Shown here: in pieces, positions 8,116-16,179 of the stretch
Layout: every line of letters starts with the position of its first letter
Position numbering within the stretch: the first letter of the stretch is position 1
NCBI RefSeq assembly: GCF_025486315.1
Contig: NZ_JAOOPY010000007.1
Location: 62,001-126,000, forward strand
DNA length: 64,000 bases
Origin: Variovorax sp. N23
Lineage (GTDB): Bacteria > Pseudomonadota > Gammaproteobacteria > Burkholderiales > Burkholderiaceae_C
Reading direction: 5' to 3'
Position numbers and translations under genes: made by a program
Notes under the pieces: model-generated
Database searches by the model: none
Told to the model about the DNA's origin: nothing
The model's input: the letters and a program-made list of their open reading frames with translations, nothing else

Positions 8116-8140
8116 ACACGCCTCGCCGCAAAGGAACATC

Positions 8141-9253
8141 ATGACCATCGAGCTCTACGGCACCATGTATCCGCGCCTGTTCTCCGAGACCATTCCGGCC
8201 GAAGGCCCGGCCTTCGACATCCCGCACATCGAGCGCACGGCCCGTGCCCACGAAGAGGCTGGCTTCGACGGCGTGCTGCTGCCGCACAACGCGGGATGGG
8301 CCGACAATTTCCTGACGGCGGCGCGCGCTGCTGGCGTGACCCAGCGGCTGATCTTCCTGCTGGCACACCGGCCGGGCTTCGTCTCGCCCACGCTGGCGGC
8401 GCGCAAGCTCGCCACGCTCGACCACTTCACGGGCGGGCGGCTGCGCGTGCATATCATCACCGGCGGGCGCGACGCCGAGCAGCAGCGCGACGGCGACTAC
8501 CTCACGCACGATGCGCGCTACGCGCGCACCGACGAGTACCTCGACATACTGCGCCGCATCTGGACCAGCGAAACACCCATCGACCACGAGGGCGCGCACT
8601 ACCGTTTCGCGTCGGCCTTCTCCGAACTCAAGCCGCTCCAGAAGCCGCACATTCCCGTGTCCTTCGGCGGCGCCTCGGACCCGGCCATCGAGGTGGCGGC
8701 GAAACATGCCGACCTGTACGCGCTGTGGGGTGAAACGCTCGACGGCACGCGCGAACTGGTCTCGCGCGTGCGCGCGGCGGCCGCGCGCCACGGGCGCACG
8801 CCACGCTTCAGCATCTCGATTCGCGCCATCGTGGCCGACACCGAGGAGGCCGCATGGAAGAGGGCTCGGGAGATTGCCGAGACCACGCGCGAGGTGGGCC
8901 TATGGAGCGGCAGGTCGAAGGTGTTCGGTGGCGAGAGCTTGCCCACCGAAACCGCGGAGAACGAAGGCTCGCGCCGCCTGCTCGCGCTGGTGAAGCAGGG
9001 CGAAGTGCTCGACGAGCGCCTCTTCATGGGCGTGGCTGCGGCCACCAATGCGCCCGGAAACACCACCGCCATCGTCGGCACGCCCGAGCAGGTGGCCGAG
9101 GCGCTGCTCGCTTACTACGACGTGGGCGTGAGCAACTTCCTGTTCCGTGGCTTCGACCCGCGCACCGACGCACAGGACTACGGGCGCGCGCTGGTGCCGC
9201 TGCTGCGCGAAGGCGCGGCACGCCGCGACGGTGCGCTGCGCAAGCTGGCCTGA
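8141..9253 (+). CDS. Luciferase-like FMNH2-dependent monooxygenase, SsuD-like
   Basis: A 370-residue TIM-barrel enzyme of the luciferase-like family, closest in look to alkanesulfonate monooxygenase SsuD. Visible hallmarks are HRPGFVSPTLAARKLATLDH followed by TGGRLRVHIITGG, and GTPEQVAEALLAYYDVGVSNF near the C-terminus. SsuD-type enzymes use FMNH2 and O2 to cleave a carbon-sulfur bond to an aldehyde and sulfite, receiving FMNH2 from a separate reductase; none is encoded nearby. AAAGGA sits just upstream of the ATG. Its neighbours are a Bug receptor and an FAD/NAD(P) oxygenase, so the three probably form one uptake-and-oxidation unit. The exact sulfonate cannot be read from the sequence. Confidence 0.85.
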   Translation: MTIELYGTMYPRLFSETIPAEGPAFDIPHIERTARAHEEAGFDGVLLPHNAGWADNFLTAARAAGVTQRLIFLLAHRPGFVSPTLAARKLATLDHFTGGRLRVHIITGGRDAEQQRDGDYLTHDARYARTDEYLDILRRIWTSETPIDHEGAHYRFASAFSELKPLQKPHIPVSFGGASDPAIEVAAKHADLYALWGETLDGTRELVSRVRAAAARHGRTPRFSISIRAIVADTEEAAWKRAREIAETTREVGLWSGRSKVFGGESLPTETAENEGSRRLLALVKQGEVLDERLFMGVAAATNAPGNTTAIVGTPEQVAEALLAYYDVGVSNFLFRGFDPRTDAQDYGRALVPLLREGAARRDGALRKLA

Positions 9254-9298
9254 GCGCCAGCGGCCGATCCCTGTCATCTCTCTTCTACAAGTCCTCCC

Positions 9299-10759
9299 AT
9301 GACTTCTGCGTCCCCATCGACCTCAGACCATTTCGCGCACGAAGCGCTGCGCCTGCTGGGGCCCGCCCCCGCCAACTGGGTGCCTGCGCACGAAGGCGTT
9401 GACCACAACGTGCTCGTCGTCGGTTCCGGTCAGACCGGTAGCGCCTTCGCCTTCGCGCTGCAGCGCGCGGGCATTGGCGGTGTCAGCGTGATCGATGCGG
9501 CCAGCCGCGCAGCGCAGGCGGGCGTGTGGCGCACCCGCGCGCGCATGCACAAGCTGCGCACGCCCAAGAGCCTGGTCGGCCCCGAAGGTCCGGTGTCGGC
9601 GCTGGGTTTTCAGGCCTGGTACGAATCGCGGCATGGGCAAGAGGCCTATGCGGCCATCGACCGCATCGGTCGTACTGACTGGGCCGAGTACCTCGACTGG
9701 TTCCGCGGCATCACGGGCACCACGGTGCGCTACGGGACTCGGCTCCTGCGCTTCGAGCCGGTCGTCGGCGGCGCAGTGCCGCATTTCCGGCTGCATCTGG
9801 AAGTGGACGGGGTCGAGCGCGTGGAGACCGCGCGCAAGCTGATCTTCGCCAATGGCGTGGCCGGCAGCGGCGCACCGTTCATCCCCGAACTGTTGTCGCC
9901 CGCAGTGGCCCAAGGCCTCGCGGCCCACACCGGCCATGCGATCGACTTCACGGCGCTGGCGGGCAAGACCGTGGCCGTCATCGGTGGCGCGGCATCGGCC
10001 TTCGACGCCGCTGCGGTGGCTCTCGAGAGCGGCGCTGCCGCCGTGCACCTGTTCGCACGCCGCGACAAGATACCTGCTACACCGGTGGCGCGCGTGCGCG
10101 GCTACCCAGGCTTCTACGACAACTACCTGTCGCTGCCCGATGGCTCGCGCTGGCACCATGCGTCGCGCTATCGCCGCTTGGGCACCACGCCGCCGCCGGA
10201 CTCGGTGCAGCGCGTGCTGCGCTTCCCCAACTTCCACCTGCATCTGGGCGCGCCGTGGCAAGGCGCGCAGGTGCAGGCCGGGCAGGTGGTGGCCTCGGTG
10301 CGCGAGGAACGCTTCCACTTCGACTTCGTGATCGCCGGCACCGGCTACACACACGAGCTGTCGCAACGGCCCGAGCTGGCGGAGATCGCCGACCTGGTGC
10401 TGCGCTGGCGCGATCGCTTCCAGCCGCCTGCCGATGAGCGCGACGATGAACTTGGCGCGGCGCCTTACCTCGGCGCCGGCCTTGAATACATCGAAAAGAT
10501 CCCGGGCACCGCGCCCTGGCTGCGGGACATCCACACCTACAACCCCGGCGGCTTCGCCAGCACCGGCCTGCCGCTGGGCGACGTGCCGAGCATCCGCGGG
10601 TATGTGCCAGCGGTGGTGCGGCGCATCAGCGAAGACCTGCTGCATGCCGACCTCGCGCTGCACGAGGCGCGCACGCGGGCCGACGTACCGGCAGACTTTG
10701 GCGAAGAACTCTATGCCAGTGCCGTCTGGCGGCCGGGCACGCAGCGGCTCGCGGCCTGA
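9299..10759 (+). CDS. FAD/NAD(P)-binding flavoprotein, FMO-like monooxygenase
   Basis: A 486-residue protein with two dinucleotide-binding folds: GSGQTG at 42-47 for FAD and GGAASA at 229-234 for NAD(P). An ATG-type segment (AGTGYTHELS) lies near 345-353. This layout matches group-B flavin monooxygenases and related NAD(P)-binding proteins, which oxygenate soft nucleophiles such as sulfur or nitrogen. It starts 45 bases after the SsuD-like gene and is likely cotranscribed. A role in oxidising a thioether or thiol precursor before C-S cleavage fits the context but is inferred. The neighbouring minus-strand Bug gene is convergent. Confidence 0.8.
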   Translation: MTSASPSTSDHFAHEALRLLGPAPANWVPAHEGVDHNVLVVGSGQTGSAFAFALQRAGIGGVSVIDAASRAAQAGVWRTRARMHKLRTPKSLVGPEGPVSALGFQAWYESRHGQEAYAAIDRIGRTDWAEYLDWFRGITGTTVRYGTRLLRFEPVVGGAVPHFRLHLEVDGVERVETARKLIFANGVAGSGAPFIPELLSPAVAQGLAAHTGHAIDFTALAGKTVAVIGGAASAFDAAAVALESGAAAVHLFARRDKIPATPVARVRGYPGFYDNYLSLPDGSRWHHASRYRRLGTTPPPDSVQRVLRFPNFHLHLGAPWQGAQVQAGQVVASVREERFHFDFVIAGTGYTHELSQRPELAEIADLVLRWRDRFQPPADERDDELGAAPYLGAGLEYIEKIPGTAPWLRDIHTYNPGGFASTGLPLGDVPSIRGYVPAVVRRISEDLLHADLALHEARTRADVPADFGEELYASAVWRPGTQRLAA

Positions 10760-10781
10760 GCCGGCCGCTGCAGGGCGGGTA

Positions 10782-11795
10782 TCAACGCAGGGAGATGCCC
10801 GCCGTCTGGATGGTCTTGGCGTAGCGGAGGCGCTCACCGGCCAGCGTGCGTGCCAGCTCCGCGGGTGTGCCGCCGGTCACCTTGAAGCCCATGTCCTCGA
10901 GCTTCGCGCGGGTCTCCGGTGCGGAGATCACGGCCTGGATGTCGCGGTTGATCTTCGCCACCACCGCAGCGGGTGTGCCGGCGGGCGCGAAGTAACCCTG
11001 CCAGCTCTCCACCGAGAAACCAGGCAGGCCGGCCTCTGCCATGGTCGGCACGTCGGGCAGTGCGCTCGATCGGTAGGCGGTGGTCACCGCCAACGCGCGC
11101 AACTTGCCGGCGCGCACATGGTCGGTGACGGCTGCGAGCGTGATCAGCGTTCCGTCCACATGGCCGGCCAGCACGTCCACCGTGGCCGGACCGCCGCCAG
11201 AGTAGGGGATGTAGTTGACCTGCGCGCCGGTCTCCTGCGTGATCATCTCGTGCGCGACGTGGGCGATACCGCCATTGCCGGGCAGGCCCAGGCTGATCGA
11301 TTGCGGCCGCGCCTTGGCGCGGGCCAGGTAGCTGCGGAAATCGGCGATGCCGGTCTTGGGGTTGACCACCAGGATCTGCGGGTTCACCACCGCCTGGATG
11401 ATCGGCGCGAAGGCCTTGTGGCCGTCGTAGGGCAGGCGGTCGAAAAGAATGCCGTTGAGCGTCAGGCCTTCGCCCTGCTGCAGCAGCGTGTACCCGTCGG
11501 CGGGGGCCTTGGCCACGCGCGCCGCGCCGATGGTGCCGCTGGCGCCGGCCAGGTTCTCCACCACCACCGATTGGCCCCAGCGCTCGGTCAGGCCCTGCGC
11601 GATCAGTCGGGTGAGCTTGTCGGCGCTGCCACCGGCCGCCACGGGGACCACGATGTGCACCGGCTTCGACGGAAAGCCGGCTGCGTCGTCGTTGGCGTGC
11701 GCCAGGGGGAGGAGGGCACCGAAGCCGGAGAAGGCGAGGGTCAGCGCGACCAGCATGGCACGGCGCGGGGCAATGAAGGGGGAGTGTGTGTTCAT
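10782..11795 (-). CDS. Bug-family (TctC-like) periplasmic solute-binding protein
   Basis: A 337-residue receptor with a Sec-type signal peptide (PRRAMLVALTLAFSGFGALL, cleavage after the Ala-His-Ala region near 34). It has the family segments VPVAAGGSADKLTR, VVENLAGASGTIG and KAPADGYT. It is convergent with the flavoprotein gene and divergent from the dioxygenase-rhodanese fusion, with which it shares a 141-base promoter region carrying a perfect 10-bp inverted repeat. That suggests coregulation with the fusion gene. As with the other Bug gene, no TctA/TctB permease is nearby, and the ligand is unknown. Confidence 0.9.
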   Translation of the reverse strand: MNTHSPFIAPRRAMLVALTLAFSGFGALLPLAHANDDAAGFPSKPVHIVVPVAAGGSADKLTRLIAQGLTERWGQSVVVENLAGASGTIGAARVAKAPADGYTLLQQGEGLTLNGILFDRLPYDGHKAFAPIIQAVVNPQILVVNPKTGIADFRSYLARAKARPQSISLGLPGNGGIAHVAHEMITQETGAQVNYIPYSGGGPATVDVLAGHVDGTLITLAAVTDHVRAGKLRALAVTTAYRSSALPDVPTMAEAGLPGFSVESWQGYFAPAGTPAAVVAKINRDIQAVISAPETRAKLEDMGFKVTGGTPAELARTLAGERLRYAKTIQTAGISLR

Positions 11796-11804
11796 GTGGC
11801 GGCC

Positions 11805-11898
11805 AATCTAGGCGCGGCACCGGCCATCCCCAACGAAGCAATTCGGATATGCGTCAACGGAAAACTTCGTTGGGTGCGCGCGTCGGACGGCTTAGCCT
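11805..11898. promoter_or_regulatory. Divergent promoter region with 10-bp inverted repeat
   Basis: CCCAACGAAG at 11828-11837 and CTTCGTTGGG at 11865-11874 form a perfect inverted repeat. On each strand the outward TTGGG(G/T) serves as a plausible -35 box with a 17-base spacer to a -10 box: TTGGGT (11870-11875) to TAGCCT (11893-11898) rightward, and the mirror TTGGGG to TAGATT (complement of 11805-11810) leftward. One regulator bound between the arms could control the Bug receptor and the dioxygenase-rhodanese operon together. Confidence 0.5.
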
Positions 11899-11936
11899 GA
11901 GCGTCGAATTGCCTTCTTGCCTTCAGAAAGCCCCCC

Positions 11937-14159
11937 ATGAGCCTTACCGACTTCCCCGTGGAAACCGCGGGAAACGACATCGCCAACGCCCGTGCGCGTG
12001 CCATCGACGCTTTTCTTGAGCGGGCCCGCGGCCTGCTTACCCAGACACAAGACGTCCAATCCCTGCAGGCCGTGGCCGATGCGTTGATTGCGCTCGGCCA
12101 GCAAGGGGCGCTGTTCCCGGCCGCGCACTTCTCCGTCGACGCGGCCCGGCCCGCCCAGGTCTACCGACTCGCCGAAGATGCCGACGGCAGCTTCGCGCTC
12201 TACCTGTCGGCCGGCCTCGCGGGCAAGGCCCAGCCGCCGCACGACCACACGACCTGGGCAGTGATCGCCGGTGTGGAAGGCAACGAGCGCAACGTGCTCT
12301 ACCGGCGAGAGAAGACCACCGACGCGACGCGCGACACGTTGGTGCAGACCCGCACCGTCGACGTGGCCGCCGGCAGCGCCGTGGTGCTGTTGCCGGACGA
12401 CGTGCACACCATCGAGCTCATCGGCGGCCAGGACGGCCGCCATCTGCACTTCTATGGCCTCGCGCTCGATCGCCTCGACAGGCGCGTGGTGTTCGAAAGT
12501 AATGAAGGTGGCAGCTTCCGCCACTTCGCGCCGCCCAAGAACATTCGCCACCCGGCCATCACCCCGCAGGCGCTGAAGGCTGCGCTGTCGGACGGCGAGG
12601 AGATCGCGCTGCTCGACGTGCGCGAGACCGGTGTCTTCGTGCGCAGTCACATCCTGCTGGCTGCCTCGGCGCCGCTGTGGCGCCTGGAACTGCTGATCGA
12701 CCGCCTGGTGCCGCGACGCGGAACCCGCATCGTGCTGACCGACGCCAACGAATCGCTGGCCCATGACGCGGCCGCGAAGCTGGTGCGCCTGGGCTGGCGC
12801 AATGTGTCCGTGCTGGCGGGCGGCACCGGAGGCTGGGCCGCCGCGGGCTACGAGCTCTTCAGCGGCAGCAATGTGCCGAGCAAGGCCTTCGGCGAGGTCA
12901 TCGAGCACGAGAAGCACACGCCGTGGATCTCCGTCGACGATCTGCACGAACGCGTGGAGCGCGGCGACGACATCGTGGTGGTCGACAGCCGCACGCCGGA
13001 GGAATTCGCCGACTTCAGCCTGCCGTTCGCGCACAGCCTGCCGGGCGCCGAGCTGGTCTACCGCATCCAGGAACTCGCGCCGCGGCCCGAGACGCTGGTG
13101 GTCGTCAATTGCGCCGGCCGCACGCGCAGCATCGTGGGCGCCCAGACCCTCATCGACGCGGGCATTCCGAACCAGGTGGTGTCGTTGAAGGACGGCACCA
13201 TGGCCTGGTTGCTGGCGGGGCGCGAGCTGGCGCATGGTCGCACCGCGCCGCTGCCGGAGCCGGGTGAGCAGACGCGCCGGCGTGCGGCCGCACGGGCCGA
13301 GGATGTGGCCGCGCGCGCCGGCGTGCGCCGCATCGATGCGGCCACGCTCGCGCGCTTCGAGGCCGAGTCCGACGAACGCTCGCTCTATCGCTTCGACGTC
13401 CGCACCCGCCAGGAATACGAGGCCGGCCACCTGGAAGGCTGGCGCTGGGCCCCCGGCGGCCAACTGGTGCAGGCCACCGACGAATACGTGGGCACGCGGC
13501 GTGCGCGCATCGTGCTCGCCGACTGGGACGGCGTTCGCGCACTGACCACCGGCGCATGGCTCGCACAACTGGGCGGGCACGAGGTGTTCGTGCTGTCGCC
13601 GCCCGCCTTGCCGGTGCTGGTGCTCGGGCCTGAACCTGTCCGCGTGCTGTCGCTGCGTGCGTTCACCCCGGACATCGCGCCGCGCGAGGCGGCCGCGGCG
13701 CTGGAAGCCGGCACGGCGGTGGTGTTCGACGTGGAGCGTCGCTCGGCCTTCGAGCGGCGGCATGTCGCCGGCGCGCGCTTCGCGGTGCCCGACCGGCTGC
13801 AGGAATTCACCGCAGACCTGCCCGTGTCGCAGGTCATCGTGCTCACCTCGTCCGACGGCGTGCTCGCGCGCACCGCAGCGGCCGAACTTGCGGCCCGCAC
13901 TGGCCGTACGGTGCGCGCCCTGGCGGGCGGCACCCAGGCCTGGATCGCCGCCCGCCTGCCCACCGCCACCGGGCCGGAGGGCGTGTTGACCGGCGACGAC
14001 GACCACTGGTACAGCCCCTATGCGCACGCCAACGTGGCCCAGCGCGATGCCGGCTTCCAGCAGTACCTCGACTGGGAGATCGGTCTGGTGGCGCAGCTGG
14101 CGCGCGAAGGCGACGTGGGCATTCGCCTGGTCGCGCCGAGCGAGACGGCGGCGTCATGA
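11937..14159 (+). CDS. Cysteine-dioxygenase-type cupin fused to four rhodanese domains
   Basis: A 740-residue fusion. Residues 1-190 form a thiol-dioxygenase cupin: PHDH gives His102 and His104, and DDVHT gives His157, the expected three-His iron site. Four rhodanese-like domains follow, at about 205-310, 328-435, 463-560 and 570-675. Only the second has a catalytic Cys loop (NCAGRTRS, Cys392). The equivalent loops of the others read TDANES, ADWDGV and TSSDGV, so they lack Cys and are probably structural or binding modules. A likely role is oxidising a small thiol or persulfide and passing sulfane sulfur within one chain. The stop overlaps the next permease gene's ATG (ATGA), tying it to an ABC importer. 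The substrate is inferred only. Confidence 0.85.
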   Translation: MSLTDFPVETAGNDIANARARAIDAFLERARGLLTQTQDVQSLQAVADALIALGQQGALFPAAHFSVDAARPAQVYRLAEDADGSFALYLSAGLAGKAQPPHDHTTWAVIAGVEGNERNVLYRREKTTDATRDTLVQTRTVDVAAGSAVVLLPDDVHTIELIGGQDGRHLHFYGLALDRLDRRVVFESNEGGSFRHFAPPKNIRHPAITPQALKAALSDGEEIALLDVRETGVFVRSHILLAASAPLWRLELLIDRLVPRRGTRIVLTDANESLAHDAAAKLVRLGWRNVSVLAGGTGGWAAAGYELFSGSNVPSKAFGEVIEHEKHTPWISVDDLHERVERGDDIVVVDSRTPEEFADFSLPFAHSLPGAELVYRIQELAPRPETLVVVNCAGRTRSIVGAQTLIDAGIPNQVVSLKDGTMAWLLAGRELAHGRTAPLPEPGEQTRRRAAARAEDVAARAGVRRIDAATLARFEAESDERSLYRFDVRTRQEYEAGHLEGWRWAPGGQLVQATDEYVGTRRARIVLADWDGVRALTTGAWLAQLGGHEVFVLSPPALPVLVLGPEPVRVLSLRAFTPDIAPREAAAALEAGTAVVFDVERRSAFERRHVAGARFAVPDRLQEFTADLPVSQVIVLTSSDGVLARTAAAELAARTGRTVRALAGGTQAWIAARLPTATGPEGVLTGDDDHWYSPYAHANVAQRDAGFQQYLDWEIGLVAQLAREGDVGIRLVAPSETAAS

Positions 14160-15139
14160 ACCTGCGCAGCGCAAGCCGCACGATGGTGCGCACCGCATGG
14201 CAGGCGGTACCGACCGTCATCGGCGTGATCTTGCTGAACTTCGTTCTGATGCAGTGGATTCCGGGAGACGCCGCCGATGTGGTCGCAGCCGAGTCGGGCT
14301 CGGCCACCGCGGAAAGCATGGCGCAGCTGCGCACGCACTTCGGGCTTGACCTGCCGGTGCTGCATCAGCTGGGCGCCTACCTGAACAACCTTGCGCATTT
14401 CAGCCTCGGCGTCTCGCCGCGCTACAACATGCCGGTCACCGCGCTCATCGGCGCTCGGCTGGGCAACACGCTGCTGCTGATGCTCACGGCGTTGGGCTTC
14501 GCACTCGCCATCGGCATCGCCGCTGGCACCTTCATGGCCACGCGCGTCGGCCGTTGGCAGGACCGCACCCTCTCGGTGGCAGCGCTGCTCCTGTACTCGA
14601 CGCCGGGCTTCTGGCTGGGCCTGATGGCGATCGTGCTGTTCTCGGTGCACCTGGGCTGGCTGCCCACTGGCGGCAGCGAGAGCATCGGCGCGGGCTACAC
14701 GGGTTGGACGCATGCCATCGACGTGGCGCGTCACCTGGTGTTGCCGGCGATGGCCATGGCGGGCTTCTACATCGCGATCTTCTCGCGCCTCACGCGGGCC
14801 GCGATGCTCGAGGTGGCGCGACAGGACTTCGTGCGCACGGCCGAGGCCAAGGGCCTGCACCCGTGGCGCGTCAACCTGCGCCATATCTTGCGCAATGCGC
14901 TGATCCCCGTGACGACAGTGGCCGGCATGCATTTCGGCACGCTGCTGGGCGGCGCGGTGGTGGTCGAGACGGTATTCAGCTGGCCTGGCCTCGGCCGGCT
15001 GGCCTTCGACTCGGTGGCCGGGCGTGACTACACCGTGCTGCTGGGCGTGCTGCTGATGTCGTCGCTGCTGGTCATCGTGGCCAACATGCTGGTCGACCTG
15101 CTGCACGCGTGGCTCGACCCGCGCATCCAGGTGCGCTGA
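14156..15139 (+). CDS. Oligopeptide-type ABC permease, DppB-like
   Basis: A 327-residue inner-membrane permease of the DppB/OppB/GsiC type. It has a first membrane helix near residues 17-37 with WIPGDAADVV after it, several further helices, and the cytoplasmic coupling (EAA) loop around EAKGLHPWRVNLRHILRNALIP, where it docks on the ATPase. Its ATG overlaps the stop of the cupin-rhodanese gene by four bases, so the two are translationally coupled. It pairs with the DppC-like permease 49 bases downstream. No binding protein lies in this operon, and the substrate may be delivered by one of the orphan binding proteins elsewhere in the window. Confidence 0.92.
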   Translation: MNLRSASRTMVRTAWQAVPTVIGVILLNFVLMQWIPGDAADVVAAESGSATAESMAQLRTHFGLDLPVLHQLGAYLNNLAHFSLGVSPRYNMPVTALIGARLGNTLLLMLTALGFALAIGIAAGTFMATRVGRWQDRTLSVAALLLYSTPGFWLGLMAIVLFSVHLGWLPTGGSESIGAGYTGWTHAIDVARHLVLPAMAMAGFYIAIFSRLTRAAMLEVARQDFVRTAEAKGLHPWRVNLRHILRNALIPVTTVAGMHFGTLLGGAVVVETVFSWPGLGRLAFDSVAGRDYTVLLGVLLMSSLLVIVANMLVDLLHAWLDPRIQVR

Positions 15140-15188
15140 GCGCGCCTTCGCCTTCCTCTTTCCGAAATACGGGCTTTCAACGCTTTCG

Positions 15189-16178
15189 ATGTCCACACCC
15201 TTCACGCTCGATGCCGCGCTCGCGAACCCGCCGGCACATCCACCGACGCCGCCTGCGGCGCGTCGCCCCGAACCACCGGCGGGACCTCTTGCACCGGCTG
15301 TCCCTGCCGCGAAGGCCGCGGTGGACGCCAAGCCCGTCTCCAGCCGACATGCCGCGCTGCGCGCCTTTCTGCGCAACCCGGCCGCCGTGGCCGGCGTCGT
15401 GCTGCTCGTTTTCATGCTCGTGCTGGCGTTGCTGGCGCCGTGGCTTTATCCCGGCGACCCGCTCGACATGGTGGCGCCGCCGCTGCTGTGGCCGGGCCAG
15501 GATGCGGCCTATCCGCTGGGCAGCGATTCGCTGGGCCGCGACGTGATTGCCGGTATCGCGCACGGCGCGCGCATCTCGCTTTCCGTGGGCGTGGTGGCGG
15601 CCGTGCTGAGCCTGGTGATCGGTGTGCTCGTGGGCGCCACCGCCGGCTACTTCGGCGGCCGCATCGACGATGTGCTGGTGCGCATCACCGAGCTGTTCCA
15701 GACCATGCCGTCGTTCCTGTTCGTGATCGTGGTGGTTGCCATCGGCCAGCCCTCGGTGCCGGTGATCGTGTTCGCCATCGGCCTGGCGTCGTGGCCGGTG
15801 ATCGCGCGGCTGGTGCGCGCCGAGTTCCGTGCGCTGCGCGAAACCGAGTTCGTGCTGGCCGCCCGCAGCCAGGGCTTCAGCCATGCACGCATCATCTTCC
15901 AGGAGATGCTGCCCAACGCGTTGCCGCCGGTGATCGTGACCACCTCGGTGCTGGTGGCGAGCGCCATCCTCATCGAGTCGGCGCTGTCCTTCCTCGGCAT
16001 GGGCGACCCGAATGCGGTTTCGTGGGGCAGCATGATCGGCCAGGGGCGCGAACTGCTGCGCACCGCGTGGTACCTCACGGCGCTGCCGGGCGCGGCGATC
16101 GTGCTGACGGTGTTGGCGCTGAACCTGGTGGGTGACGGACTCAACGATGCGTTCAACCCGCGGCTCAGGGGACGCTGA
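15189..16178 (+). CDS. Oligopeptide-type ABC permease, DppC-like, with Pro/Ala-rich tail
   Basis: A 329-residue DppC/OppC-type permease. The core starts with RNPAAVAGVVLLVFMLVLAL, then the conserved LGSDSLGRDVIAGIAHGARISL, and an EAA loop around AARSQGFSHARIIFQEMLPN. The first 60 residues are unusual: an extended Pro/Ala-rich cytoplasmic tail before the first helix, longer than the short leader common in this family. A start further in is possible but no Met lies between the tail and the core. It acts with the DppB-like protein as the membrane channel; the fused ATPase follows one base after its stop. Confidence 0.9.
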   Translation: MSTPFTLDAALANPPAHPPTPPAARRPEPPAGPLAPAVPAAKAAVDAKPVSSRHAALRAFLRNPAAVAGVVLLVFMLVLALLAPWLYPGDPLDMVAPPLLWPGQDAAYPLGSDSLGRDVIAGIAHGARISLSVGVVAAVLSLVIGVLVGATAGYFGGRIDDVLVRITELFQTMPSFLFVIVVVAIGQPSVPVIVFAIGLASWPVIARLVRAEFRALRETEFVLAARSQGFSHARIIFQEMLPNALPPVIVTTSVLVASAILIESALSFLGMGDPNAVSWGSMIGQGRELLRTAWYLTALPGAAIVLTVLALNLVGDGLNDAFNPRLRGR

Positions 16179-16179
16179 G

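Noticed and set aside
11892..14027. A 711-codon minus-strand open frame
   Set aside because: It is exactly antisense to the dioxygenase-rhodanese fusion, which has recognisable motifs throughout; the antisense product has none.
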